Of a stretch of DNA of 64,000 nucleotides, positions 23,273-34,599 are shown one piece after another. A program made the translations under genes and the position numbers. The notes under the pieces are model-generated. The model was not told the DNA's origin. It searched no databases and saw only the letters and a program-made list of their open reading frames with translations. Position 1 is the stretch's first letter; the number at the start of each line of letters is the position of its first letter. The DNA comes from Mytilus trossulus (taxonomy: Eukaryota; Mollusca; Bivalvia; Mytilida; Mytilidae), in assembly GCF_036588685.1 (NCBI RefSeq), contig NC_086376.1, forward strand, positions 27,627,930-27,691,929, in the 5' to 3' direction.

Positions 23273-24514
23273 ATGGGCGCTTTACTGGGGAAACAGCGCA
23301 GCGTCAGTAAGAGCAAGCAGATCACCGACCTGAAGCAGACGATAAAAAAAATAAAGGTCATTGAATTACAGAAAATAAACAATTTTCTTTCAAATTTACA
23401 CGACAGTGAACTTTTGTTTAGTAGATCTGCAGATGAAATAAAAGATATAAAACTTGCTGTTGAAGATATGGTTGAGAGAATCATATCAGAGTTTGGAGAG
23501 TATGGTACTAGACAGCAATACGAGATTTCACACAAATATTTAGTTGGTAGTATGGCAGAAGGAACCAGCATAAAGGAGCCTAATGAATTTGACTTTTTAG
23601 TTGTATTAAAAAAGTTGTCTTTCCCAAGTGCTTTGGATATCATATTGGTAGACAAAGCTAACGAATGTCCAACTCATATGCGAATGATGGGACATACTAT
23701 ACAACATGCCCACCTTAAGGTGAAAGACCCAAATTCGTTGAAAACCTTTGAGCGCTACATATCAAACGATGGATGTCTTGAGAAATCATTTTTAAATCAC
23801 ATTGCAAGAGTAGATATAGTAAACACAGCTATTGCAGAGTATGTAGAGGATGTGATATACAAAAATACTGGACAACTAATGGTCATTAATATGAAGTCTG
23901 GACCTTATGGACCCGCAGGGAACTTTCTTATGAAATGGACACCAAATGACACACAAAAATCACAGACATTACAAATATCCATAGATATAGTGATTGCTAT
24001 CGAAGTTTCGCATCATGTGGCTAGAGAGGATGATGCAAATATTCCTAAGTATTTTAACCAACTGAAAGAGGATAATTCATGTTTGCTTCTACCCGCAAGC
24101 TATTTCCATGGCAAGTGCTGCTTTAAGTTTACGTTTACTCAAACAGAAGTTAAACTCGTGAAATCCCTTTCAGAGTTTCACAGAACATGTTACAGGCTTA
24201 TGAAGTATATTGTGGGACAAGGAGGGGACGAAGTTTCGAAAATGTTTCCGTCATATTTAATCAAAACTGTCATATTGAGACATTCTGTACAATGTCAAGA
24301 AGAAAAGAATTTTCTCGCTTGTATTGTCGACATCATAACAAAAATGTCTGACACGTGTCGTCATAGTGCCAGCGTACATATTGCAGAAAGAACATTGTTT
24401 CTGAAAGAAAATTTCGTATCCGAAACGCATTATAGAGAAGAAGAATACCAAACAACTCTAGGATGTCTTACTGAAGTTGTTAAACAACTGGTCTCGAATG
24501 CTGAAACATGCTGA
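23273..24514 (+). CDS. cGAS-like receptor (Mab-21 domain nucleotidyltransferase), 413 residues, intronless
   Basis: A single uninterrupted frame starts at the first ATG. Residues 1-90 form a helical lead, then the nucleotidyltransferase signature GSMAEGT (92-98), the two metal-binding acids in NEFDF (E105, D107), and the third acid in ISIDI (D238). The C-terminal half has the Mab-21 helical pattern, including FHRTCYRLMKYI (302-313) and SYLIKTVILRH (327-337). Family members sense nucleic acid or other ligands and make cyclic dinucleotides that activate STING; bivalves carry many copies. The complete acid triad suggests an active enzyme. The vertebrate cGAS zinc thumb spacing (H-x5-CC) is not seen; H279-x2-CC is the nearest cluster. 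MGALLGK fits the general N-myristoylation pattern, suggesting membrane attachment. The ligand cannot be inferred. Confidence 0.88.
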   Translation: MGALLGKQRSVSKSKQITDLKQTIKKIKVIELQKINNFLSNLHDSELLFSRSADEIKDIKLAVEDMVERIISEFGEYGTRQQYEISHKYLVGSMAEGTSIKEPNEFDFLVVLKKLSFPSALDIILVDKANECPTHMRMMGHTIQHAHLKVKDPNSLKTFERYISNDGCLEKSFLNHIARVDIVNTAIAEYVEDVIYKNTGQLMVINMKSGPYGPAGNFLMKWTPNDTQKSQTLQISIDIVIAIEVSHHVAREDDANIPKYFNQLKEDNSCLLLPASYFHGKCCFKFTFTQTEVKLVKSLSEFHRTCYRLMKYIVGQGGDEVSKMFPSYLIKTVILRHSVQCQEEKNFLACIVDIITKMSDTCRHSASVHIAERTLFLKENFVSETHYREEEYQTTLGCLTEVVKQLVSNAETC

Positions 24515-25536
24515 TTTTTTAAAGACATTACGGTCATACCTCATGTTCTGGTTTACTGCAATTCAGTGGTTGTCGTTAGTTTTATATCTGTTTAACGTTT
24601 ATTGGTTTGTAAAATATCAGTCCGTACGTTTGTACGCTTAAATTATTGTTTTTTTTTTTATGTCGATGCCTTTCAAAGTTGATCATACGGTATGGGTCTC
24701 AACCGTTGTTGAAGGCAGTACCGTTATTACTTAACCCAAGTTGGTATCAACTGGAGTATAAGGAAAAAATAGTTCTCATCAGCTGATTATTAATGAGTGA
24801 ATCGGCATTATAGCCAAACCTTAATACGGAAACGGAAACAGAAAGAATTAACATCTTTTCTGTTTGGTTATTTTATCTACATAGGCATATTTTTTTAATA
24901 ATATCACACATGTTCACAAGAAGGAATGAATTTAAAATAAAAGATTTAAAAGCATAAAGTATTGAAATAATTACCTGGAGCCGATGTTTTTGAATATTTG
25001 ATAAAGTTATATGTAAGTCGTTCGTGCGATTCAGGATAGTCTCTTCGACTTTTCTTAAAAAAAAAAAAGTTTGATCAATGTTAATAAGATAGCAACCCAA
25101 TTGTACAAAAAAAATCTAAATAGGCCTAAAAAGATTGACATCGGCCACGATTTTATAAATAGGTTGTGAAGTAATAAACTTTTGGGTATATCCTTTGCAT
25201 CATTTTTTCCTTTTTTCTTTTTTAATTGCCTTGAATCAAGATGAGTTTTGTGGTGTATCTTGTTGCGTTGTTCTGCATTTGTGATTTTCATTGTATCTTT
25301 TCTTGTATAATAGAAAGAAAACGTAATAGAAACATTATAGGACAATGGTGCATGGACAAAATCCGATTTGGAAACCAGGGAATCAAAATCTTTCACTATA
25401 CAAAGCCTTTCTCACCCCTTTTACAATACTCAAGGATTTTTATAGTAAATCCATGCAATACTGTTTGGTATTGACATAGGAAAAGCATTATCTCTCCTAT
25501 AATTTAAAATAAAAAAATACGAATCAGTGGAAAAGG
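24515..25536. other. 3' flank of the cGAS-like gene; no further gene
   Basis: AT-rich. AATAAA occurs near 24937 as a possible polyadenylation signal. Frames of 75-113 codons on the minus strand are unsupported. Confidence 0.45.
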
Positions 25537-25765
25537 ACCCGAAATGACAATGTAAAACAATTCAAACAAGAAAACCAACGGCCTTATTTATGTACACAAA
25601 AATAAACGAAAACAAATATGTAACACATAAACAAACGACAACCACTGAATTACATGCTCCTGACTTGGGACAGCCACATACATACAGAATGTGGCGGGGT
25701 TAAACATGTTAGCAGGATTCCAGCCCTCCCCTAACTTGAGACAGTGGTATAACATATATATCATG
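25537..25765 (+). repeat. Dispersed repeat family R2 copy
   Basis: Contains 'gtaaaacaattcaaacaaga', 'aaacgacaaccactgaatta', 'tcctgacttgggacagcc' and 'acttgagacagtggtataac', in the order of the copy at 43180-43705. Confidence 0.8.
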
Positions 25766-25799
25766 TATTGCATATGCAAAGCGTTCACAAACTGATGTA

Positions 25800-28280
25800 T
25801 GCTGGTAACACCAATGACACTATTTAGTAACACTATTGACATTTTTAGTTATTGATAATTTGAGATATTTTAGCCTAAGAATTATTTTTTCCTTTTCTTT
25901 TGCTCGGTGTTCTTGGCTTTGTGTTCAGTACTTAATAAAGGTAAACTTTGAAATGTGATGACAATGGTGATACTTTTGTGTCATTGGAGTTACTGAAGGG
26001 TTGAGTGGTGTTACTATATAACAATAGGCTGTCACAACGACAGCAAACCGGGTTGGATAAGTCATCCGGGGCAAACTATATGTCTTAAACAAGCTTTTTC
26101 AAGACGAAGCTTACAGTTTTATTATTGTGACTTTGGCTTTCGAACTATTTTTGTGATACCATGGAACTTCATAGATATAGGAAGATGTGGTGTGAGTGCC
26201 AATGAGACATGTTTTTTTTTATATTTTTTTCATATTTTTTTGTTTGTCTCAGTGTTTTTTTGTATTTGTGTTTATTCACATAATCATTGCAGATACATAT
26301 GTACAGAGAGAGTGCGAAATATGTACAGGAATATGCATATATTTACATATATTAGCTTTATGATAACACACAAGTTGAAATCTTCTTTTAAAGTTTCAAA
26401 TTTCATTGATAAGTTGAATAGGCGATCGAGAGATTAAATTCTTCTACTATTAATTTGATTGTTTACAGTTCTTGTAAAGGAACGATGTATATGAACGTTA
26501 TAAGATTAAAGTATCTTTAAAATTAGATTTTTAGTTAATAAGATAGTCAAATATTTGAATTATATGATTTAATATGAATAGCTCTCAACAATAAGCAAGC
26601 TACAATTTCTATTTCATTCTTAACAATATTGTAAGGAGCTTATGTCTAATATTGACAAGATAATAAGAGTCCATCTTAAGAAATTACTGTGATTTACATG
26701 AACAATTATATCTTAAAGATACCATGGTAAAAGAAAACAATCACAAATCGTTGTCAATATTTAATGGAATTTAATGCGACTGTCATACAAGTGAGAGGTT
26801 TCGTTAGCTATAAAACCAGGTTTAATCCGCTGTTTACTACTTAAGAAAATGCCTGTACCAAGTCAGGAATATGATAGTTGTTATCCATTCGTTTGATGTG
26901 TTTGAGTTTTTAATTTTGTCATTTGATTAGTGACTCGGACTTTCTGCTTGGAATTTTCCTCGGATTTCAGTATTTTTTAGATTTGATTTTCACTGGATAC
27001 AATTGATGTTACTTCTTGTAATTTGGTCATAGTAACTCGCTAGTTTATTGAAGTAGAGGTATTCGTTCTGTTAAAATTGAACAAAAACTTGTCAGTACAA
27101 AATATGGGATTAATTCAGTTATACAATTTAAGTAGTTGTATTGATGTTGGAAATCTTTTTATGTTTTGAGTTTTCATGAAGAATTTGTTGTTTTTATTCT
27201 GATTATACATGGTCCTAATGTTATATAGCTTTTACTGGACAATGTTCAGTTTACAGAGATGCAGGATTCAGTCATCTGTTTATAATTTCCCTGGTAACAT
27301 CTTTTGTTATTGAGTTAGTAGTGACAAGATGAAGATATAAGTATAACGAATGTTATTTAATTACTTCCTATTCTTTAAAGATACAAAGAACCAGCAAAAG
27401 TTGCATTTTAGTTGATAGTTGTTTCATTGTCAATTATAGCACATCTCCTTATTTTATATACCATAACAATACAGCAAAAGCTGTTCACAGTTATAAACAT
27501 GTGGTAACAAATGAAATATACCCATAAGTATGCCATTTTGACATTGCTTTGATTCTGATGTAAATTGGATATATTGCGGTGACTGAAGGCAGATTTTTTT
27601 TTATTTAATCTCCCCACCGAACACACACAGGACCGTAACTAGCCTCTTTTAATAGTCAGGCAAAGTATACAGTGATGAAACATCCAGTTCGTCATCTTTG
27701 GTTAAAATTCTCCGCTTAAGGGAACATAAAACAGACCTATGAAATAATATGCCTGTCGTCAGAAATTGATATGGTCACATTTGTTTTAAATTGAGGTCAA
27801 AGGTCATATGTAAAAATCTGTGAAAATTTGGGAGGGTTTCAATTTTGACATTTTTTTTTTCCATTTCTAAACTCTACCTAAATACAAATGATACTGTTTT
27901 GGCTTTAGTAATGTTTGTTATTATAGACAAACCTTAATCATTGAGATTTTTTTTTTAAATCCTAAAACGACGTTTTATAAACAAAACTTCAAAAATCAAG
28001 TTTGCAACCTATAAAATGTTAAGAGCACCTTAACATTATGAAAAATTTCAATTTCAGGTAAAAATCAAGTGTCATGCAGGACAATACTTTAAAATTATTT
28101 TGTATCTATCATATTGGGTGAGGTATCAAACCAAACCAACAGAACACTACAGTCAAATATGACCTCGAATTGAATCTGTGGATAATTCAGTTTTTTTTTT
28201 TATAGACTACTCGTTGCTTTTGTTTTTTTTTATCACAATTATTACTGCTTCCATTGTATTATCTGTTGTATATTTTACTC
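25800..28280. other. No gene recognised; repeat fragments only
   Basis: Intergenic. A repeat head ('ggtgtgagtgccaatgagac') lies at about 26190. A block at 26845-26990 ('atgcctgtaccaagtcagga', 'gttatccattcgtttgatg') is one I recall as common in mussels. The rest is unremarkable AT-rich DNA. Confidence 0.5.
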
Positions 28281-28286
28281 TGGTTA

Positions 28287-28552
28287 CAGCAGATTTCAGT
28301 CAGTATGTAGCTAATGGTAATATCTTTGGTTAGCTTGCGTGTTAGCTGAACCGTGAAGTCATTGTTAGGTGAGGTATACTACCCTCCTTTTAAAGTAGCT
28401 TAGTCCTACAGAGAGATATATTGATTATCTGTTGGGCTAGTCTACTATTCAAGGAGGGTAGTTTACCTAACCTTACAATGACTTCACGGTTCAGCTAACA
28501 AGCAAGCTAACCATTGATATTACCATTAGCTACATACTCACTGAATCTGCTG
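28287..28552. mobile_element. Foldback MITE, TA-flanked, copy 1
   Basis: Arms of about 110 bases face each other (CAGCAGATT, then 'tatgtagctaatggtaatat', 'agctgaaccgtgaagtcatt', 'aactaccctcctt'), with a short centre. TA dinucleotides sit directly outside both ends, as for Tc1/mariner-type MITEs. A second copy is at 31694-31916. Confidence 0.85.
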
Positions 28553-28644
28553 TATTATCTATTACATTATAGGTTCTGTATCTATATCCCCCTTTGTTTC
28601 CTTGCAACGTACCACAAACTTCAAAAGTATTCCATATAAAAAAA

Positions 28645-28800
28645 AAAGATGTGATATGATTGCAAATGAAATAACTCTCCAAAAGAGACCAAATGAGACA
28701 TAAATTAACAATTATAGGTCCCGTACAGGCTTCAACAATGAGTAAAATTCATACTGCATAGTCTTCAATTCCCAAAATGAATAATGTAAAACAAACTTTT
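28645..28800 (+). repeat. Dispersed repeat family R2, partial copy
   Basis: Reads 'gatgtgatatgattgcaaat', 'aactctccaaaagagacc', 'aattataggtcccgtacagg'. It is the 5' part of the family only. Confidence 0.75.
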
Positions 28801-28849
28801 AACTTTTTTAGGTGAGCTAAAAAACGAAACTGACAAAAAGCAATGAACA

Positions 28850-29030
28850 ACAGGCAAAAGTGTCGGACAAAAAGCAAAATTATCGGACATAAAGCAACGG
28901 ACAAAAAGCAAAATAATCGGACAAAAAGCAAAATAATCGGACAAAAAGCAAAACGGACAAAAAGCAACGGACAAAAAGCAAAACGGACAAAAAGCAACGG
29001 ACAAAAAGCAAAAGTTTCGGACAAAAACAT
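28850..29030 (+). repeat. Short tandem motif CGGACAAAAAGCAAA, irregular
   Basis: About ten iterations of 'cggacaaaaagcaa' with alternating spacers (aat, aataat, aa). They give spurious open frames of 99-138 codons on both strands. The motif resembles the TTTGTCCGGC iterated in the candidate element ends at 18.8 and 22.6 kb. Confidence 0.85.
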
Positions 29031-29049
29031 CATCTTCATTTTCATCAAC

Positions 29050-30000
29050 CGTCACAAGACATGTCTTCATATTTCTACACATGTCACTCATGGCCAGTTT
29101 ATGGGATATCTTGAAGTAAGAATAAATAGCAAAACGGCTTGCCATAGTAATGGCATATATAGTATAGCCAAATCCGTACAAGAAATCTTAGCTTTTCATG
29201 AGGAAGTTATAATCTTCAATTTTAAATGATTTTAATCATTTTATAACAAAAAAAATAAATCTACAATATCTGTATTTTCATCTGTGCTGGTTATACCCTC
29301 GGCGACTCACAGTCTATGCATCAACTAAATGTTCATATCTTAATTCAGTGGTGGTCGAATATTTGTTGAAAAGTTTACCTGTTTCTATTTCTCAACTCAA
29401 GTAGGTAACAGTGTTTTGCCATTACATTTTCAACATCTTCATTAAAATCCTTTTTTCATTTGTATACAAATCCATGGTCAAGCCAGTCAAGGCAGTGCAC
29501 AAAGTTTATGAATCGCTTTTCATTATGGAAACGTGTTGGTAAACGTGTTTAAACACTTGCTCTTTAAATATTTTGTTTCTAAAGTGTATACATATTGTCA
29601 AGGTCTAATCCTTACAACAAAATTGTTTATCAAGCTTATGGGGTCAGTTTTAAGAATGGCAAATAAGGACATGCCACGCTAGCTTAACATTTTCAAGTGT
29701 ATTTTGATTTCCTGATCTTAATGTGTAAAACATAAATATTTTTAACCTCATTCAAAACTTTTCGTATACATTTAATATGAATAATATGAAAAGCTAAACT
29801 CAGAAAGATTAAATTGATCACGATAGTCATTTTCATAAAAAAAAAAAAGAGCTATCCCTTAAATATTTATGTTACATATATAGTTATTTCCATGTAGATG
29901 TAACGTCATACGAACACAAAATTAATCGAAAAATAACTCAGCAAAAGTTTCCTCTTCAGAAGACTCATCAGTGATGCCTGAATTACATATATATCAGGTA
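29050..30000. other. No gene recognised
   Basis: AT-rich intergenic sequence with no repeat shared elsewhere in the window. Confidence 0.5.
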
Positions 30001-30003
30001 AGC

Positions 30004-30560
30004 ATTGTTGATAAAAGAGGGACGAAAGATACCAGAGAGAAAGTCAAACGCATAGACAGAAAATAAACTGATAACGTCATGGCTAAGAAATAAAAAGACA
30101 AACAGACACATGATACTAAGTAGTACAGAAGACACAATATGGAAGACCAAGCAACAATAACCCCACCAAATACTGGGGGTGATCTCAGGTGCACCGGAAG
30201 GGTAAGCAGACCTTGCTCCACACGTAGCATACGTCGTGTTGCTTATGTTATTACAAATCCGGTAAATATTCTAATTACTATAACAGGCCAAAATCAATTC
30301 TATCAAATAGCATTTTTTCATTTGATGAGATTATTTATGTGCACAAAAACATACAAATCAACTGTGACCAACATATCTTTAGTATTACTAAAGACCTCCA
30401 AAAAGATATAATCAATCCAGAACTGTTAAAATTAAAAGTAAGATGTGGTATAACTGTCACTGAGGTAACTTTTCACCGAATACCAAAAGATAATAATGTT
30501 TACAACTACAGGTCACCGTACATCCTTCAGCAGTACGGAAACTCATACGCAACATAAATA
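30004..30560 (+). repeat. Dispersed repeats (R2-related)
   Basis: At 30010-30250, 'agagggacgaaagatacc' through 'gtgcaccggaagggtaagca' is a block I remember as common in mussel genomes. At 30440-30555, 'aagatgtggta' and 'acaactacaggtcaccgtac' are R2-type. Confidence 0.55.
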
Positions 30561-31690
30561 CGTTATATAGTAACGAGTTCGGGGTTTGCAAAAAGATATG
30601 TCACTGGAAACATTTACCGGGTCTTGTCAGGCTCATCTGTAATTTATGGAGCCATTGCATAATCATAATGGGAAACTTGTGATGTTCATAAGAACAATCA
30701 TTTCATCCGTTTCTTACACGCCCCTTTATTAGAATAAGAAAATAGATATACAAACAAAGAAAACCAGCAACTAACAACACTTGGTCCAGAAACCCCTAAT
30801 TTGTACAAGTACAATATATGGGGAATTTTAAAAGCAGTTTAAATATTTTGATAACACAGTTATGTCAAACATGACAATTTCGTTCGCTGCTTTGTCAGAT
30901 GGTGCAATATCGATTCATGTTTACGTTAATTTGCTTTCAGTCTTGATTTTGCTCTCGTGAACGATATGTTAAAGTTACTAACGTAATGTTTTAAACATGA
31001 AATATCAACAAGATTTATATATTTTTTTAAGAAATAATTTACTGCTTGTTATCACTTTTCTAGATTTCAGTGTTATACTTACGTATATGCAGGGATTTGT
31101 GAAGTCATAAGGCTGCATCTTAATATCAAGGTTACCTTTTATATCAGAACTGCGAGACTTAATATTTAAAATTAAGTCAATAACCAAGAAATTATTCACT
31201 AAAAGTCGCATGTTTCTCTACGATGATCATACACACTAGATTATATAATTTAAAAGTGATGTATCATACCTGAATCATCTCACTTAGCTGGAAAATCACA
31301 GTTTATAAAGAGGACGTTTTGGATAAACAATTACATAAGTAAGCAAGAACCAAGTAAAGTTTCATTGGTGGTTCACGAAAGCATTAACAGTATTAAATTT
31401 CTACTAATGTCAAGTTTTAATCTTACTGTAAACAAATACATTAAATACGACATCCCTTTTTATTTATTATTTTGGAAAAGTAACTGTCAGAATTTATAAT
31501 CAATACTAAAACTCAAAGCTGATATTCTTGCTTTAGGAAAGTTGGTCCAATTATCGGAAGACATTACAGTATACATCCCAAAAGGTTTTATCGGAATGTT
31601 GCTTTCTTTCAAGTAATAGAAATGGTTATGAATTTGCATTTACCTCGATTTCTATAAATTATAACAATCTATGTATAGACCTATGTATAT
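30561..31690. other. No gene recognised
   Basis: AT-rich intergenic sequence. Confidence 0.5.
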
Positions 31691-31693
31691 TTA

Positions 31694-31916
31694 CAGCGGA
31701 TTTCATTGAGTGTGAAACCAAAGGCTCCTTGGTCAGCTTGATTGTTAGCTAAACCGCGAAGTCATTGTTAGGTTAGGTAAACTATTCTGCTTTAAGAATA
31801 GACTAGTCCGACAAAAAAAGGTAGTATGCCTGACCTAATAATGACTTCACGGTTCAGCTAACAAGCAAGCTAACCAAATATATTATCTTTGACTACACAC
31901 TCAATGAAATCGACTG
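31694..31916. mobile_element. Foldback MITE, TA-flanked, copy 2
   Basis: Same family as 28287-28552, with ends CAGCGGATTTCATTGAGTGTG and the near-identical inverse, and inner arms 'gttagctaaaccgcgaagtc' and 'gacttcacggttcagctaac'. TA flanks both ends. It is shorter and more diverged. Confidence 0.8.
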
Positions 31917-32093
31917 TATAAAATTGAAAATCTTTATTGTAAAAAAAGTCCACTGATTTTGCAAAGTTTAAAAAAAAGGGTCATCGATTGATTGAGATAA
32001 AAAAAAAAAGTCACATTCTACGTTGTATTAATTTAATAGAAGGGAATATTTTTATACTTCATATCTCATGCTAAATCTTTCTTATGTTGTCTA

Positions 32094-34578
32094 TTATAGA
32101 TGGAACACAGGTATAACGTCCTTTTCTTTGGATCTTGATATTAAATTAAACACTTTCACTTCGCATGCCTTCAAAGATCCATGCGTAATGAATAGTTTCA
32201 TATCTGGTGAGATTGATATGCCTTGTGGATGAAATATCCCGTCGTGTTTGGTGACAACTTGTCGAACAAATTCTCCATCTTTTGAGAAAAACGAAATTCT
32301 ATCATTGTAATGATCTGCTACAAATATATTTCCAAACTTGTCGCAGCATATACCATAAGGGACCTTTAGTTGTCCATCATTTGAGCCATAACACCCAAAT
32401 GTCTTTTTGAAATTCCCACTGGAAGAAAATATATAAATCTGATGATTTCCTGAATCCGACACAATGATATCGCCTAGTGGAGAGACTGTCACATATCTAG
32501 GTGTTTTGAATTGTAGATGATGATTATCAGGCAGACAAATATCGTCCAACCACTTACCACTCCAGTCATGTATTGAAACTTTCATTGCCTGGATATCTGT
32601 AATAATAATTTTATGGTCCTTTGTTATAGCGATACCACATGGGTCCTGGAATAACGAGTCACCGAAAGATGACTCCTCAAAATCACCAGTCTGTGACAAT
32701 TTAAGAACCAACTTTTTTCTCCTAGAGGTCACAAGGATAATATCCTCATGTACTGCTATTCCCCAAGGTTCGATTGTATCTTCGTTTTGTATTGTCAAAG
32801 TATTTCTTCCTGATTTTGAAAATATGTTAAGTCGGCAATTGAGTAGATCGGCTACTATACACCTTCCTTTATCCAAGTAGCTTACATCAGAACCATCTTT
32901 TATATTACCTTCCCTGGTTCCATGACACCCAAATGTTTTGTACAGAAGAGCATGACCATTGACCTCTTGTTCAAATGAGATATTGACATGTCCACAGTCA
33001 CTGTCCTCGCCCTCGCTAGAACTGGTACTGAAATCATCTGATAACATCACTTTGTCCGATTCTGGTTCCGAGACATGCCCTTCGATTTCGGCTATATCGG
33101 AGGAAGACGCACATCTTTTCCGTTTCGACTTTTGTTTTAGTCTGAAAGGGAGCAGACTAAACGATATCGATCTTTTTTCTTTAAATTTTGGATTGGAAGG
33201 AAAGATACCTGTAATAGAAAATAAAACATCTACGTACACGTACAAATGGAAATGATTGAAAATGTTAACGTAGTTCTATAACATGTGGTACGATTGTCAA
33301 TTAGACAAATCTTCACAAGAGACCAAAATGACACAGAAATTAACAACTATAGGTCACCGTACAGTTTCAACAATAAACAAAGCCCATACTGCAAAGTCAG
33401 CTATAAACGTCCCCGTTTAGATCAAATGTAAAACAATTCAAACGAAAAAAAACTAACTACCTTAATTACACGATAAGATGATGATAATGGTGAATTGGTT
33501 TTTAACGTCCAATCACAAACTAGATACTAGTATATATTTATCGGATGAGTAGTAAAAGAGATATTTATACAAATATGGACCCTGTTATCTTCTGGGTAGA
33601 CATGTTCAGCCGAATGCTACTGTGCTTGTTCGCAAGGTAGACATTTCATCCTACCCGGTTACACTATTTGGACTAACATCCGACCTGTTCTGAGGTTCAA
33701 CATTGATAGTAAAAAAAAAATCCGAAAGAAAACGTTGAATGTAAATGATATGAACCTTCAGAGTCCTATATTATAGAACTAGTTTAATGTTTATGATGAT
33801 TTGAAAACTTTTCATATTTACAAATTAAGAAATGATGTTATAGTCAGCAATAATTTTCAGTTACGAATTGTTGATCTCAGTCAATTTGTATATGATCCGT
33901 TTTATTTAAACACTCAAAGATAACGCATTGCGATCATTTTTGTTCTTGGTTTCCTGATGAATGCAACACATTTATGAAACTCTCAGACATATGTTTTTCT
34001 TTCTGTTTTTATAACGATTGACTGGGCATCACTGCTGATGGACTGAAAGTTCCCTAGGGCATGAACAATGGAATAAGTTATTATTGCCTTTTCAAACCGC
34101 TTTAAATTCCCCTACTCTACCTTTTTTATCTGTTTTGGGCTGCTTGTTTGTTATCTATATCAACCACACTTGCATTAAAATGCATTAGTATTAAAAAAAA
34201 ACTATTATAGATTCTTTATCTACCTATTCTTTCAGAACTCATTAATCTTTTTTTTATATATATAGCATTGTTAATTGTATTGTATTATCAAATTTATTGA
34301 TGTGGTAATGTTTGTGTCCTTTGGGGCCCATAATTGGAAATAAAATATCTTCTTCTTATTATTATTATTATACAAATTTATATGCTGGCCTCTTTGTCCA
34401 AATATGGGCTGGTGATACACTATATGTATAACAATTCACGGCAATATTTTTACATTCCTGACATTCAGAATCCATAAAACTGGTCCTAACTTCTTGAATA
34501 AAACATAATTGACTTACATTTTTGTTCTACGTCGGTACTAAATACTTCCATCACTTGTTTTTCTTCTATTTTTTCCAT
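32094..34578 (-). CDS. NHL-repeat protein (TRIM-like beta-propeller without RING/B-box), 391 residues, spliced
   Basis: The coding exons are 34518-34578 (start ATG at 34578, within an exon whose acceptor is at 34587) and 32094-33208. The junction codon T|GT is in phase. Residues 1-110 are charged and low-complexity, with a basic patch (KQKSKRKR) that could be a nuclear signal and a Ser/acidic stretch. From about 115 on, repeated units of the type GxxxxDxxxxIxVxDxxNxRIxxFxxxG appear, for example GICCDKFGNIFVADHYNDRI, FKTPRYVTVSPLGDIIVSDS and HPQGISIS. They fit a six-bladed NHL propeller, a scaffold for protein or RNA binding. No RING, B-box or coiled coil is visible, so it is not a full TRIM-NHL E3 unless missing exons lie upstream. 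Such NHL-only genes are numerous in bivalves. Partners are unknown. Confidence 0.82.
33283..33480 (+). repeat. Dispersed repeat family R2 copy in NHL intron
   Basis: 'acatgtggtacgattgtcaa', 'cttcacaagagaccaaaatg', 'aacaactataggtcaccgta', 'gtaaaacaattcaaacg' follow the family order. It lies in the intron between the two coding exons of the NHL gene. Confidence 0.8.
34290..34375 (+). repeat. 3' tail of a dispersed element, copy 1
   Basis: 'gtcctttggggcccataat' and 'tggaaataaaatatctt', followed by (CTT/ATT)n, recurs at 43017-43078. The abrupt end in a short microsatellite is typical of non-LTR element 3' ends; nothing upstream could be recognised as a reverse transcriptase. Confidence 0.6.
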
Positions 34579-34599
34579 GTCTTTATCTGAAAAAGAAAA

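Noticed and set aside
28765..29229. Frames of 128-138 codons on both strands
   Set aside because: Generated by the CGGACAAAAAGCAAA tandem motif.
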